Source: Thermosporothrix hazakensis (GTDB lineage Bacteria; Chloroflexota; Ktedonobacteria; Ktedonobacterales; Ktedonobacteraceae). From it: a DNA stretch of 64,000 nucleotides. The stretch is from the NCBI RefSeq assembly GCF_003253565.1, contig NZ_QKUF01000001.1:887867-951866 (forward strand), given 5' to 3'. Within the stretch, counting starts at the first letter, position 1; each line of letters begins with the position of its first letter. Below, one piece after another: positions 1 to 9,074 of this stretch. Position numbers and translations under genes: made by a program. The notes under the pieces were generated by a model. That model searched no databases. It was not told the origin of the DNA and saw only the letters and a program-made list of their open reading frames with translations.

Positions 1-845
1 GTAAGCGTACTCACCAGGAGGGCCCCGAGCAGCGTTCCAGCTCCCTGAGCAGTGAGAAGCCAGCTAAACGCCATCGCATCAGCATGGAGCATCTGTTCAA
101 TAAAGGGAACCAACATCACATTCATCAACCCCTGACCAACCATCATAATGCCCATAATCACAAAGATACCCACCACAACCTTACTTTGTTTAATCGCAAC
201 CAGCCCCTCAAGCAACTCGCTCCAGAGCCGCTTTAGCGCATTGCCAGAAGCAACAACCGCCTCCTGTCCTTTCGAGGTGCTCTGCACTGCCATCAGCATA
301 ATACAGCATGCGGAAAACAGGTAGGTCACGCTATCAGCAATCACGACGCCACTCAGGCCAAGTAAGGCCAGCATCGCCCCACCCAGCGGAGGACCGATGA
401 GCCGCGTCACCGACTCACTAAAGGATGAAAGGGCATTTGCTCCAATCAGTTGCTCTTTTTCGACCAGCATAGGGATAAGCGCCATTGAAGCTGGAACAAA
501 CAGTTGCGCCATCACCGCCTGCAAGATAGTCACAACATAAATGATCCAGACGAAATCAGCCGAGCGCACCAGTAACATCAACAGCAGAATAACCGCTCGC
601 AGCAGATCGGTGATCATCATTATTTTGCGCTTATCCCAGCGGTCGAGAAATACGCCGACAACTGGCCCGAGTAGCACCCGCGGTAACAATTCAACAATAT
701 ACATAATGCCAGTCTGAAGCACCGAACCAGTCAACTGATAAATGTAGAATGGCAGGGCAACGACAAGAAACCAGTCTCCTATCATCGAGACAACCTGACC
801 TAACCACAAGAGTGTATAATTCTTTTTCGCTAAGGCGGCAAACAT
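1..845 (-). CDS. MFS exporter, N-terminal 281 residues (cut by the window edge)
   Basis: The reading frame opens at an ATG at 845, with a purine-rich GGAGGAAG site about 7 bases upstream, and runs off the left edge of the window without a stop. The translation starts MFAALAKKNYTLLWLGQ. It holds the first half of a major facilitator transporter: about seven hydrophobic helices and, after helix 2, a loop resembling the MFS motif A (GVFLDRWDKRK). The N-terminus resembles the MFS_3 / enterobactin-exporter-like group of drug and metabolite exporters in the cytoplasmic membrane. The substrate cannot be read from the sequence. The neighbour at 1184 points away, so the two are divergently transcribed. 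The C-terminal half lies outside the window. Confidence 0.85.
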   Translation of the reverse strand, partial: MFAALAKKNYTLLWLGQVVSMIGDWFLVVALPFYIYQLTGSVLQTGIMYIVELLPRVLLGPVVGVFLDRWDKRKIMMITDLLRAVILLLMLLVRSADFVWIIYVVTILQAVMAQLFVPASMALIPMLVEKEQLIGANALSSFSESVTRLIGPPLGGAMLALLGLSGVVIADSVTYLFSACCIMLMAVQSTSKGQEAVVASGNALKRLWSELLEGLVAIKQSKVVVGIFVIMGIMMVGQGLMNVMLVPFIEQMLHADAMAFSWLLTAQGAGTLLGALLVSTL

Positions 846-1183
846 ACGTTCTCTTCCTCCATTAAAAAGTAACTTTTCTCGGTAGAATTTTTCCATCTTT
901 ATAGAGAAATTTTTTGCTTCATCGGAAGGATACCATAGATATCAGCAAAAATCAACATGAATTCGCCTGTAAATTGCAAATTAATTGCCAAAATTCTCCA
1001 AAAGAAAAACATTTCTTTCTGGCTTCCCCAAAACAGGTCACTGAATCCCGGGTTGGAAACACCTGTTCCGCATCATTCGTACTAGAAAAAGGAGAGTATT
1101 CACGCTTCTTTCTGGTGGGCAGGGCCAGGGAACGAAGAGAAGCAAAACACAGGGACATTCCAACCTGCACGAAAGGAACACAC
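846..1183. other. Divergent intergenic region, no gene seen
   Basis: This 338-base AT-rich stretch separates the leftward MFS gene from the rightward epimerase. An open frame on the plus strand continues through it into the epimerase, but it has no ribosome site and its translation resembles no protein. I therefore treat it as untranslated. It should hold both divergent promoters; a TATAAA on the minus strand near 900 is a weak candidate. I could not pick convincing -35 elements. Confidence 0.5.
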
Positions 1184-2074
1184 ATGAAAATAGGCATTGC
1201 AGGCTCAACCGGCGTCCTCGGTCGTGCATTACTTCCTCTTCTGCTCCAAAAAGGATACATTGTACGTACAGTGGCACGAACTCCTGAACAAGTTCGCGCC
1301 CTTGAATTAGCGGGTGCAGAGGTCATGCAAGGCGACTTACTGGACCCGGGAACCATTGCCAGATTGCCCCAATTGCTGAAAGGGTGTGATGTCGTCATCC
1401 ATATCGCGGGCGCGGTCCCCCCTGACCCGGGCGCCACTCAGGATCAGATCCAGGTCAGACGCGTGTTAACCGAGAGCACGCGTGCCCTTCTTGAGATCTC
1501 GCTTGCGGTCGGAGTTAAGCGCTATTTACAGCAGAGTATAGTGATGGGGTATCAGGACAGTGGGGACAACTGGATTTATGAGGGTGCGCCGTTCGATACT
1601 ACACCACAACGGCTCTTTATCAGTCAGCCAATCAGTGAAATGGAGGAACGGATTCGCGCCATCCCTCCCGAGAAACTGCACTGGTGCACCCTGCGTGGTG
1701 GACAGTTTGTCGGCCCAGAAACAGATCAAGAACAACAGCTCACTCTACTTCGTCAGGGAAGGTTGGCGGTTCCCTGCACAGGACGCCACTTTCTCTCGCC
1801 AGTGCACGTCCATGATATGGCAACAGCATTTGTTGCCGCGCTGGAAGCTGCACCAGCCGGCTCAACGTTCAACATTGTTGATGAGCCTATACGATGTGGT
1901 GAATACTTTGATCGCCTGGCAGACCTGTTAGAGGTCCCGCATCCGCCCCGACAGCCGATGAAGCCCTGTCCGCCCTCACAACGGTGCAGCAATCTTGCCG
2001 CCAGAAAGCTCCTGCACTGGCAGCCAGTCTGTGGCATCTGGCCCACAGAAAGTATGCTCTTACAGGAAAGATAG
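1184..2074 (+). CDS. NAD(P)-dependent epimerase / atypical SDR
   Basis: A 296-residue Rossmann protein. The N-terminus MKIGIAGSTGVLGRALLPLL is the GxxGxxG dinucleotide-binding loop of the NAD-dependent epimerase/dehydratase family (extended SDR). The ATG at 1184 is chosen because it directly precedes this first beta strand and has GAAAGGA 7 bases upstream; a longer frame would add 90 unlikely residues. A clear SDR YxxxK pair is not visible: the region after strand 6 reads RYLQQSIVMGYQDSG. The protein may therefore be an atypical SDR with binding but altered catalytic chemistry. The substrate is unknown. The small membrane-protein gene follows after 5 bases, so the two are probably co-transcribed. 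Confidence 0.8.
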   Translation: MKIGIAGSTGVLGRALLPLLLQKGYIVRTVARTPEQVRALELAGAEVMQGDLLDPGTIARLPQLLKGCDVVIHIAGAVPPDPGATQDQIQVRRVLTESTRALLEISLAVGVKRYLQQSIVMGYQDSGDNWIYEGAPFDTTPQRLFISQPISEMEERIRAIPPEKLHWCTLRGGQFVGPETDQEQQLTLLRQGRLAVPCTGRHFLSPVHVHDMATAFVAALEAAPAGSTFNIVDEPIRCGEYFDRLADLLEVPHPPRQPMKPCPPSQRCSNLAARKLLHWQPVCGIWPTESMLLQER

Positions 2075-2079
2075 CCATT

Positions 2080-2481
2080 ATGCGTATCGGCTTCACCCCG
2101 ATATTACTGATCGGAGCCGCGCTCCTGCTTATCGGGATCCTTGCGACAATCTATATACAGAGCCGCCAGGGAAATCAGCAGGCGATTGCCCTGGCGAATC
2201 GTATTCTCGTCCCGATACTGGGCACACTCGGGCTGTTCGTCAACGTTCTCTGGATGGCCCGGCGCGAAGAAACACAATGCCCGGGCCCGGCAGGATACAC
2301 CCCCTATATCGGCCTGGGCCTTGCGCTCCTCCTGGTTCTCGTTGGCTTGCTTCGCTACTTTTTTCAAGCGCCGCCGCGAGACCGCCGTGTCATCGTTCAG
2401 CCTATCTTGCTCGCCCTGATCTTGCTCACGATCGTGTTTCTGATCATCTATCTGGGCGGTTGCCTGACATTTCTCAAATAA
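2080..2481 (+). CDS. Small four-helix membrane protein, unknown function
   Basis: A 133-residue protein with four predicted transmembrane helices (about residues 5-25, 38-58, 73-92 and 103-125) and short polar loops. The ATG at 2080 is preferred over an upstream in-frame codon because AGGAAAG lies just upstream and the first helix follows directly. It starts 5 bases after the stop of the epimerase gene, which suggests one transcript. I do not recognise the family. It could be an accessory to the epimerase or an independent small integral membrane protein. Confidence 0.65.
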   Translation: MRIGFTPILLIGAALLLIGILATIYIQSRQGNQQAIALANRILVPILGTLGLFVNVLWMARREETQCPGPAGYTPYIGLGLALLLVLVGLLRYFFQAPPRDRRVIVQPILLALILLTIVFLIIYLGGCLTFLK

Positions 2482-2498
2482 CAGACAAACGCCGCCAC

Positions 2499-3635
2499 TC
2501 AGGCCAGAGCCTGCTCAAGATCAAACAACAAATCATGAATATCTTCAATGCCAACCGAGAGACGAAGCAGCGTATCAACCACGCCACGCGCCTCCCGAAT
2601 CTCTTGCGGGATGGAGCCATGTGTCATCGTCGCGGGATGACAGACCAGCGACTCCACACCTCCCAGACTCTCCGCCAGCGTAAAGACCTTCAGCCGTCGC
2701 AACACGTTATCAACATCGGCCCGTGTTCCCTTCAACTGGAACGAAACCATACCGCCAAAGCCTCGCATCTGCCGCTTTGCCAGCGCATGATCTGGATGTG
2801 AAGGCAGGCCGGGATAATAGACACGCTCGACCCGTGCATGTTCATCAAGGAAGCGGGCAACCGAGATCGCGTTCTCTTCATGCTGCTTCATTCGTACCGC
2901 CAGCGTCTTAATGCCCCGAAGTGTAAGCCAGACATCAAACGGCCCGGGAACAGCTCCGACTGCATTCTGGTGGAATTTCAGTTCCTCGTAAACCTCCTGA
3001 TTACTGGTAACCACAACCCCACCGATCACATCGCTATGGCCGTTGATATACTTGGTCGTACTATGCAGCACAATGTCCGCGCCAAGATCCAGCGGATTTT
3101 GAAAGTACGGACTGGCAAACGTGTTATCAACGACCAGAAGCAGTCCGTGCTGATGGGCAAGGCGAGCCACCGCCTGAATATCAACCAGATTTAACAACGG
3201 ATTCGTCGGGGTTTCCAGCCAGATCAGGCGCGTATTCGGGCGGATTGCCTTTTCATACTCCACAAGATTACTGGCAGTCACATAGCTGGCCGAAACGCCA
3301 TAGCGGCCCATGACACGCTCAAAGAGGCGATACGTTCCCCCATAGAGATCGTCACAGGCTATCAGATGGTCCCCGGCGCGCAGCAGGTTCAGAATCGCAT
3401 GTTCAGCAGCCAGCCCGGACGCAAAGGCCAGGCCATATTGACCATTTTCCAGCGCCGCAACACATGCTTCCAGCGCGGTACGCGTGGGATTGCCCGTTCG
3501 CGCATATTCGTAGCCCTTATGCTCTCCGAGGCCAGTCTGAGCATAGGTTGACGTCTGATAGATCGGGGTCATAACCGCACCGGTCGTCGGGTCCGGCTCC
3601 TGCCCCGCGTGAATCACTTTTGTTGAAAACTTCAT
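2499..3635 (-). CDS. Cystathionine gamma-synthase / gamma-lyase family PLP enzyme
   Basis: A 378-residue cytoplasmic PLP enzyme of the Cys/Met metabolism family, full length. The N-terminal KFSTKVIHAGQ and PIYQTSTY signatures, the YARTGNPTR phosphate-binding segment (residues 44-52), the D-N-T-F-A-S segment near 170 and the PLP Schiff-base motif HSTTKYINGHSD with Lys195 are all present. The family makes or cleaves cystathionine in methionine/cysteine interconversion. Sequence alone does not separate gamma-synthase (metB-like) from gamma-lyase (mccB-like). No SAM riboswitch or T-box is visible upstream. The gene converges with the membrane-protein gene on the other strand, only 17 bases away. 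Confidence 0.92.
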   Translation of the reverse strand: MKFSTKVIHAGQEPDPTTGAVMTPIYQTSTYAQTGLGEHKGYEYARTGNPTRTALEACVAALENGQYGLAFASGLAAEHAILNLLRAGDHLIACDDLYGGTYRLFERVMGRYGVSASYVTASNLVEYEKAIRPNTRLIWLETPTNPLLNLVDIQAVARLAHQHGLLLVVDNTFASPYFQNPLDLGADIVLHSTTKYINGHSDVIGGVVVTSNQEVYEELKFHQNAVGAVPGPFDVWLTLRGIKTLAVRMKQHEENAISVARFLDEHARVERVYYPGLPSHPDHALAKRQMRGFGGMVSFQLKGTRADVDNVLRRLKVFTLAESLGGVESLVCHPATMTHGSIPQEIREARGVVDTLLRLSVGIEDIHDLLFDLEQALA

Positions 3636-3694
3636 ACAACAAACTCCTCACACAACACAATCAAATCTGACACAGACTGCTTACATATAAACCG

Positions 3695-3723
3695 ACTATA
3701 TCATCATACGCGGGTAAGCACAA
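3695..3723 (-). promoter_or_regulatory. Predicted promoter of the cystathionine enzyme
   Basis: On the minus strand, TTGTGC (3723-3718), a 17-base spacer and TATAGT (3700-3695) lie 60 bases upstream of the start codon. Confidence 0.5.
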
Positions 3724-3824
3724 TATATCGGTTCTTCTTCCCTATCCCGGTAGGACAAAATTCAAACCAGAACAATACTTTCCCGTATTACCACTATACA
3801 GAGCACTTATCAGGAGATGAAAAC

Positions 3825-4565
3825 ATGACGGAAGCGCGTAAACCGATCGGAGTTCTCTTTGTGCATGGTCTGAATGGCGGCGTGAACGATTTTGCAGAAC
3901 TCCCCACCCTGCTGGAGCAACCGAATTGGCTCGTCCGGCTGGTGCTCCTTCCCGGGCATGGTCCAGATGTGCGTTGGCGAGAGCAGATTCGCTACGGCTG
4001 GCAAGAATGGGCTGCAAGCGTGCGCGAGGAGCTATATCAGCTTCAACAACACTGCTCAGCCGTCTTTCTCATCGGGCACTCACTCGGTGGAGCGCTTTGC
4101 CTGCATATAGCAGCACACAAAACAGTCGCCGGAGTCGTTTCGATGTGTGCGCCTCTCTTTATGCGGCCCTGGATGCTACCGGCAGTACGCTTGAGCAAAT
4201 ATGTTGCACCGCTGCTGCCCTCGCTGCGTGAAGATATCTGTGATCCCGAGGCGCGTAAGCGCTACCCCGGTGATGGCTACCGCTGGACACCAATGAAGCC
4301 GGTAGAAAGTATGCTGCTCTATCTCCCTCAATTACGGCAGGAGCTCCCGCGCATCACAGTTCCTACGCTGGTAATCGCTGCCTCACAGGATCATGTTGTC
4401 CCGGTGCGGGATGGTTACGAGATCTACAGGCGTCTGGGCTCCCGAGAAAAACATCTGTTGATTGTACGACATTCCTATCATGTGGTTATGAAAGATCATG
4501 ATCGCGAGGAGGTTTTTGCACGGACCCTTGCCTTCTTACATCGCCACATACCCGGTCAGAAATAG
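3825..4565 (+). CDS. Alpha/beta hydrolase, carboxylesterase/monoacylglycerol lipase type
   Basis: A 246-residue serine hydrolase resembling the Est30 carboxylesterase group. The oxyanion strand VLFVHGLNGG comes first (residues 9-19). The nucleophile elbow is GHSLGG with Ser86, the acid is Asp189 in ASQDHVVP and the base His219 in HSYHV. All three sit at the usual spacings. There is no signal peptide, so it is probably cytoplasmic. The start ATG at 3825 follows CAGGAGATGAAAAC. It stands alone, divergent from the cystathionine gene. The natural substrate is unknown; short to medium-chain esters are typical for the family. Confidence 0.88.
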   Translation: MTEARKPIGVLFVHGLNGGVNDFAELPTLLEQPNWLVRLVLLPGHGPDVRWREQIRYGWQEWAASVREELYQLQQHCSAVFLIGHSLGGALCLHIAAHKTVAGVVSMCAPLFMRPWMLPAVRLSKYVAPLLPSLREDICDPEARKRYPGDGYRWTPMKPVESMLLYLPQLRQELPRITVPTLVIAASQDHVVPVRDGYEIYRRLGSREKHLLIVRHSYHVVMKDHDREEVFARTLAFLHRHIPGQK

Positions 4566-4693
4566 GCAGAATTACAGACCATCTTGCCTGTTTCCTCACC
4601 CGTCCAGCCTATAGGAACTATCACCCTTTTCAATAAGAGCTAGCTTCGTGTATACTGATAATCGATTTGTATAATGCGGGGTTGTAGATCACA

Positions 4694-6070
4694 TTGACAC
4701 AAAAATTAGATAACGTAGCTGATCAAGCACAGAAACCAGACAAGCAATCGCCGCCTGACAAAAGAGCACGCGTCTCACGTCTCAGTATTTACTCGTTTAT
4801 CACACTTATTGGTTTGATCCTTGTTCTATTTACCGGCCTTTTGTTCGGCAATCTGGTACAAAAAGCGAATACAAAGGAAGCGGCGACGCCCACGACGCTC
4901 GCGTCAGCAACGCCGACCGCAACACCTGATCTGGCTTCTGCCTTTCAAATGGCAAAGAATCCCTCGGTTGAGCCACTGACACTACCGAATGGACTCTATG
5001 TCCTCTATGCCGGACAGGATAAGATCTACCGTGTTCCAGTCGCTGGCGGAACTCCAGAGGCACTGAATACACCCGGGTATCACTATAATCGAGCGGTACC
5101 GCCTGTACTTACTCCTTCTGGCACACTACTCTATACGACGAACACAGGTGTATGGTCCATACCCGCCTTTGATGGTCAGGCCAAACAGCTTGCCTCCCTC
5201 AAAGCAGGGGAGACCATTACCTCACTGGTACTCAGCCAGGACGGCTCCCACATCGCCTGGAGCATTGCCCCGGCCAGAGGCACAGGCACAATTCGTATCT
5301 ATGCGGGCTCGCTTGACGCCCCCGAACTGGTGTACCAAAGCACAAATAAGCAGTGTCCCTGTTTCCGCGCCTTCGCGTTCCTGCATGGGACAGAGCCCAC
5401 GCTGCTTATCACCGATAACCGGGGCGACAATCGCGCCAACCTGTATGGTTTATGGGCCCTTTCGCTCTCCAAACAGGCCAAAAAGGAGCCTATCAAGCTT
5501 CTTGACGCGGAAACGCCAGAGATGCCAATGGGACTCGCCCCCGATATGAATACACTACTCTATTCAGACCATATCGGCATGGCTCCCATTCCAGAGGATA
5601 AAAATATCCCCGACGATATTACCGCGCTCAATAACGCCAATAGCCTCTCATTGATGGCTATTGACGGGGCAGCGCTCAAGCCGGGAAGCCCACAGGTTCT
5701 TCTCCCGGAGCAGCGGAACATGCCGAATAAGGCAAGTTATCACTGGGTGCATTCCTTCCAGTTCTCGCCTGACGGGAAAAAGCTTACCTATGTGGTCTTC
5801 TCAAGCGACGACCGTCCGCCGTTCTTCCGCCATAGCTCGCTCTATACGGTCGAAATAAGCGGTCAGGGCACGCAAATGCATCTCGGGCAGCCACAGCTTC
5901 AGGCAACCAGCAATGCCCATCATGTCGAAGTAGGCCCGTGGCTCAACGATCAAGTCGTCACCTGTTATGCAGATGGCGCACTCTACGCCCTTGATCTGCA
6001 ACATGGCACCAAGACCAGAATCGTGCAGACAGGCCAGTATGCCAGCATCATCGCGATACTCAAACATTAA
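4694..6070 (+). CDS. Membrane-anchored beta-propeller-like protein
   Basis: 458 residues. A basic cytoplasmic N-terminus of about 33 residues is followed by one transmembrane helix (about 34-55), a Thr/Ala/Pro-rich linker (about 60-82), and a large extracellular part. That part has repeated segments of the TolB/WD-like kind, such as DGSHIAWS and SPDGKKLTYVVFSSDD, suggesting a beta-propeller fold. The start is a TTG at 4694: an in-frame stop lies three codons upstream and no ATG is near. A TATAAT at 4670-4675 may be its -10 box, giving a very short leader. A strong terminator follows. The function is unknown; such proteins often bind peptides or polysaccharides outside the cell. Confidence 0.72.
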   Translation: MTQKLDNVADQAQKPDKQSPPDKRARVSRLSIYSFITLIGLILVLFTGLLFGNLVQKANTKEAATPTTLASATPTATPDLASAFQMAKNPSVEPLTLPNGLYVLYAGQDKIYRVPVAGGTPEALNTPGYHYNRAVPPVLTPSGTLLYTTNTGVWSIPAFDGQAKQLASLKAGETITSLVLSQDGSHIAWSIAPARGTGTIRIYAGSLDAPELVYQSTNKQCPCFRAFAFLHGTEPTLLITDNRGDNRANLYGLWALSLSKQAKKEPIKLLDAETPEMPMGLAPDMNTLLYSDHIGMAPIPEDKNIPDDITALNNANSLSLMAIDGAALKPGSPQVLLPEQRNMPNKASYHWVHSFQFSPDGKKLTYVVFSSDDRPPFFRHSSLYTVEISGQGTQMHLGQPQLQATSNAHHVEVGPWLNDQVVTCYADGALYALDLQHGTKTRIVQTGQYASIIAILKH

Positions 6071-6088
6071 ACACGACAATATCTATGG

Positions 6089-6120
6089 CCCGGTATCCTG
6101 TTACCGGGTCACTCTTTTTC
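6089..6120 (+). terminator. Rho-independent terminator of the beta-propeller gene
   Basis: A 7-bp perfect stem (CCCGGTA at 6089-6095, TACCGGG at 6102-6108) with a 6-base loop, followed by a T-rich tail to 6120, lies just after the stop codon. Confidence 0.8.
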
Positions 6121-6383
6121 TCAGCACCACGAAGCCGCCGCAGAAAAACAGTCAGCCAGCGAATGCCTTCCCTTTAGATCTTGAGGGCCGGTATCTGTAA
6201 AGAAGGAAGAGAGAGCCGAGCAGGGGGGTAAAGGGCATGGATAGGATCAATCCACCTCCAGTGTATCCTGGTGGAACTTTGGAGCATGGACAAGATCTTT
6301 TGTGACTCAGCCGGGTCACAGCGAGATTGCAAGCTCGACTCTCTACATTCAGTGTACTGTGGCTTCCAACAAGCAGAGGGTAT
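6121..6383. other. Intergenic region with several short hairpins, no gene
   Basis: This block lies between two convergent genes, outside their terminators. It holds several inverted repeats in a row: CCACC/GGTGG near 6250-6275, TGTGAC/GTCACA near 6300-6320, and CGAG/CTCG near 6322-6336. No open frame with a ribosome site is present. I cannot assign it to a known RNA family. Confidence 0.4.
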
Positions 6384-6425
6384 AAAAAAAGAGAGCCTTG
6401 ATATTGCAACTAATATCAGGCTCTC
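6384..6425 (-). terminator. Strong rho-independent terminator of the rhomboid gene
   Basis: On the minus strand, a long stem formed by 6412-6425 and 6391-6405 (GAGAGCC...GGCTCTC, one bulge) is followed by a run of seven T. It begins 17 bases after the rhomboid stop codon. Confidence 0.9.
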
Positions 6426-6441
6426 CTCAATAATAAGAATT

Positions 6442-7668
6442 TTATATTCTTCTACTCCGTTGCACTCCCGGCAACAGGATCAACGCAAGCACAAATCCGA
6501 CGATCAGGCCACCGATATGGGCCATTACAGCAATATTGGAGCCCGGCATAAAGCCAAACAACAGGTTCAAGCCAAGCCAGAAGATCCAGTTTGAGAACGC
6601 GGCCCGTCCAAGTTCACCCATTGCTCGGCGATTTGTCAGCAAGAATGCCCCAAGCGCCCCAAAGACGCCGAAGATCGCACCTGAAGCGCCCAGAACCACG
6701 ACATTAGCGTCACCCGGCATCAGAATGAACAGCAGCCCACCACCCAGACCAGCCAGGAAGTAGATCAGCAAGAAGCGCCATTTCCCGAAGAGGATCTCAA
6801 CATCACGCCCCATAAACAGCAGAGAAAGCATATTCAGCCCGATATGCAGGATCCCCGAGGGGGGAGGCGCATGCAAGAACATCGACGTGATCAGACGCCA
6901 GATCTCACCATCTTGCAAAGATGTAGGGGCAAGCACACCATACCCATAAATGAGTGACGCCAGATCAGGAGCCACAATCATCAAAATGCTGATAAGCAGA
7001 TAGATCAGGACATTAATACCAATAATCGTATAGGTGACAACAGGAATATAGCGGAGCAAAAAGTTTGTGCGTAGCATTTGCCGCTGCATCTGATTCGGAC
7101 GCGTCCAGGCAGGAATAGACTCCTGTTGCGGCTTGCGGCTCGGCTCGGTCGTTCCCTGATAGCCTCCGGTATAGGTCGTCGATCGCTCTATTGGTGCAGG
7201 AGACGGCTTTGTCATTGGTGGGAAACAATCCTCAAAGCGTCCTCCGAACGAGAGTCGAGCAGCCCGCGCCCGCGCCAGATTCGCATCATAATCCTGACCT
7301 TGAATCCGCAGGAGATACGAGCGCAGTGCATGCGCATACGCAATGCCAGGATCTTCACTCAGCACCTTATCCACATTGCTGAGAGCACGTTCATAGCGGC
7401 GATCAAGCAGGTCGAGTAGCGCCTGAGCAAGCGTCGCCTCTAACCCGCCCTGCGGCTGTAACTCCTGAACACGGCGGCAGGCCATACGCACAATATCATA
7501 GCTTCTTAACGCAAGGTTTGCCTCTGCCAGCCCCAGATGGACCATCGGGTTCTCTGGCTCAGCCTGTGCGGCATGGGCATATGCTAACGCGGCCTCGCGC
7601 CCCTGCCCTTGAGCCAGGGCCTGCCTTCCCTGTTCCATATATAGCTGTATATTTGTTTGTGCTTCCAC
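6442..7668 (-). CDS. Rhomboid family intramembrane serine protease with N-terminal TPR domain
   Basis: 408 residues. The GTG at 7668 is chosen because it has a perfect GGAGGAAAC site 5-7 bases upstream; a longer frame would add a 38-residue hydrophobic stretch without support. Residues 1-140 form alpha-helical TPR-like repeats (EQGRQALAQGQGREAALAYAHAAQAEP and following). Residues 150-200 are a polar linker. Residues 207-400 form the six-helix rhomboid core, with HxxxN at His275-Asn279, the catalytic serine Ser329 in GASGAIFG and the catalytic His384 in MAHIGG. The catalytic dyad is therefore intact. Rhomboids cut membrane-spanning substrates inside the bilayer; here the cytosolic TPR part probably recruits a partner or substrate. 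Confidence 0.92.
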   Translation of the reverse strand: MEAQTNIQLYMEQGRQALAQGQGREAALAYAHAAQAEPENPMVHLGLAEANLALRSYDIVRMACRRVQELQPQGGLEATLAQALLDLLDRRYERALSNVDKVLSEDPGIAYAHALRSYLLRIQGQDYDANLARARAARLSFGGRFEDCFPPMTKPSPAPIERSTTYTGGYQGTTEPSRKPQQESIPAWTRPNQMQRQMLRTNFLLRYIPVVTYTIIGINVLIYLLISILMIVAPDLASLIYGYGVLAPTSLQDGEIWRLITSMFLHAPPPSGILHIGLNMLSLLFMGRDVEILFGKWRFLLIYFLAGLGGGLLFILMPGDANVVVLGASGAIFGVFGALGAFLLTNRRAMGELGRAAFSNWIFWLGLNLLFGFMPGSNIAVMAHIGGLIVGFVLALILLPGVQRSRRI

Positions 7669-8257
7669 AAGTTTCCTCCAGTAGCACCAGGAAAACGCCA
7701 CACCGGCAACCTGGCTTCCGCTTTCTATCCCGATAAGAGACAGGGACATAATTGCAAGTAACAGTGTACCCAGGATTGTCAATAGCGTCGCGTGTCAGGC
7801 CTTGCCGATCGATCATGATAACGGCGCAGAGGTATGCCTGTTGTGCGGCAAAGACAACCACTGACTAATGCATAATAATCGACTCCTGGTACCAATAAGC
7901 CAATACTGAAAATAGAGAATGAACCTCTACCAATCACAAACAGGAAACCGCGCACTCATCCGCAAAGCGAGACGGCTCCTCGCACTGCTCTCCCGGGTCA
8001 ATCAAATAAAGACGCGCCGATGACCCTGCCAATACCCGAGAACACCAGTTTCTTCAGGAAGCAGATACCTATTGCAGCAAGGGTGGAATCAGACAGCGCC
8101 GAACCATCTCCTGCATGCCGGGAATAATCCACTACAACCGCTTCTTCTCAAGAAGATTTTGCCAGTAGAGAACTTCTCTCTATCTGGTAATACGATTGAG
8201 GCGCGCGAGAGTCGCAAAGAGAGAAATGCAGAAAGCAAAAAGCAGAGGCCATCTTTT
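7669..8257. other. Intergenic region, no supported gene
   Basis: About 590 bases lie between the rhomboid start and the 3' end of the marC-like gene, both leftward. Short open frames exist on both strands, but none has a ribosome site or a protein-like composition. The promoter of the rhomboid gene should lie near its left end. I see no convincing -35/-10 pair, riboswitch or repeat. Confidence 0.5.
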
Positions 8258-8905
8258 TTAATGCAGGAAGCCAGTCTCCAACGCAAAAGAATGCAGCCCA
8301 TCCAGCATAAACTGAATAGCCAGCGCCGCCAGCAAAATACCTAAAATACGGGAGACAACCATAATTCCAGTACGGCCCACTTTCTGCATCAGCCAGGAAC
8401 TTCCGCGCATCGCCAGCCAGGCTAAGAAGAGCGCACAGAGAATAGAGAGCGAGACCGCCAGCAGCTCAAGCGGATGAAACATCGCCCGACCAACATAGAG
8501 AATCGTGGTCGCAATAGTTCCCGGACCTGCGATCATCGGGATTGCCAGCGGAAAGACACTGATATCCTCACGGGTCATCGCCTCGTCTTCCTCTTCCTTG
8601 GTCTCGCGCGCGCCAGACGGACGCCCGAAGAGCATATCGATTGCGACCAGAAAAAGCAGCACGCCCCCGGCAATATTAAATGCATAGAGAGAGATGCCTA
8701 ACCTGTCCAGAATAAAGCGTCCAACTACAGCAAAGAACGCAATAATACCCGCGCTGATCACAATCGAGCGCGTGATAATGGTTTTTCGCTGTTCATTGCT
8801 CATATGGGAAGTCAACCCAACAACCACAGGAGCCAGCCCAACTGGATCTATAATGGTAATAAAGGTGACAAAAGCACTGATAGTAAACGTCAGAATAGCA
8901 GGCAC
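8258..8905 (-). CDS. MarC family integral membrane protein
   Basis: A 215-residue inner-membrane protein of the MarC/UPF0056 family, close to the usual 200-220 residues. It has six hydrophobic helices. The conserved IDPVGLAPV segment lies in helix 1, the IAGGVLLFLVAIDMLFG segment before the acidic central loop, and PLAIPMIAGPGTIATTI after it. The start is taken as the GTG at 8905: GAGG lies 9 bases upstream, and the promoter's -10 box (8939-8944) would place codons further upstream at or before the transcript start. A GTG at 8920 is the alternative. The family's biochemical function is still unsettled; the old link to multiple antibiotic resistance was not upheld. Confidence 0.88.
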   Translation of the reverse strand: MPAILTFTISAFVTFITIIDPVGLAPVVVGLTSHMSNEQRKTIITRSIVISAGIIAFFAVVGRFILDRLGISLYAFNIAGGVLLFLVAIDMLFGRPSGARETKEEEDEAMTREDISVFPLAIPMIAGPGTIATTILYVGRAMFHPLELLAVSLSILCALFLAWLAMRGSSWLMQKVGRTGIMVVSRILGILLAALAIQFMLDGLHSFALETGFLH

Positions 8906-8938
8906 AAAAAAAAACCTCACAAGAGCTTTTTCGACCTC

Positions 8939-8947
8939 ATTATAGCA
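8939..8947 (-). promoter_or_regulatory. Extended -10 promoter of the marC-like gene
   Basis: On the minus strand, TGCTATAAT (8947-8939) is a perfect extended -10 element, about 34 bases from the chosen GTG. No clear -35 box accompanies it, as expected for extended -10 promoters. Confidence 0.6.
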
Positions 8948-9074
8948 TACAAAGCAGGCAAGCGCTCGGGGGCCAACCTCATCAATTGTGCGTACCGAGA
9001 TCTTCCTTCGCAACGTGTTACAGTAGGAAGGGACCGGTATTCTCTAGCCATTGCAGTTCATTCAGGAGAGAATG

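Noticed and set aside
3636..3824. Possible SAM riboswitch or T-box before the cystathionine enzyme
   Set aside because: None of the conserved SAM-I or T-box core sequences is present; only a plain promoter is seen.
7669..7782. 38-residue hydrophobic N-terminal extension of the rhomboid protein
   Set aside because: The GTG at 7668 has a perfect GGAGGAAAC site, while the longer start has none and would place the TPR part outside the cell.
8072..8344. 90-codon open frame overlapping the 3' end of the marC-like gene
   Set aside because: No ribosome site, biased composition, and overlaps a real gene on the other strand.
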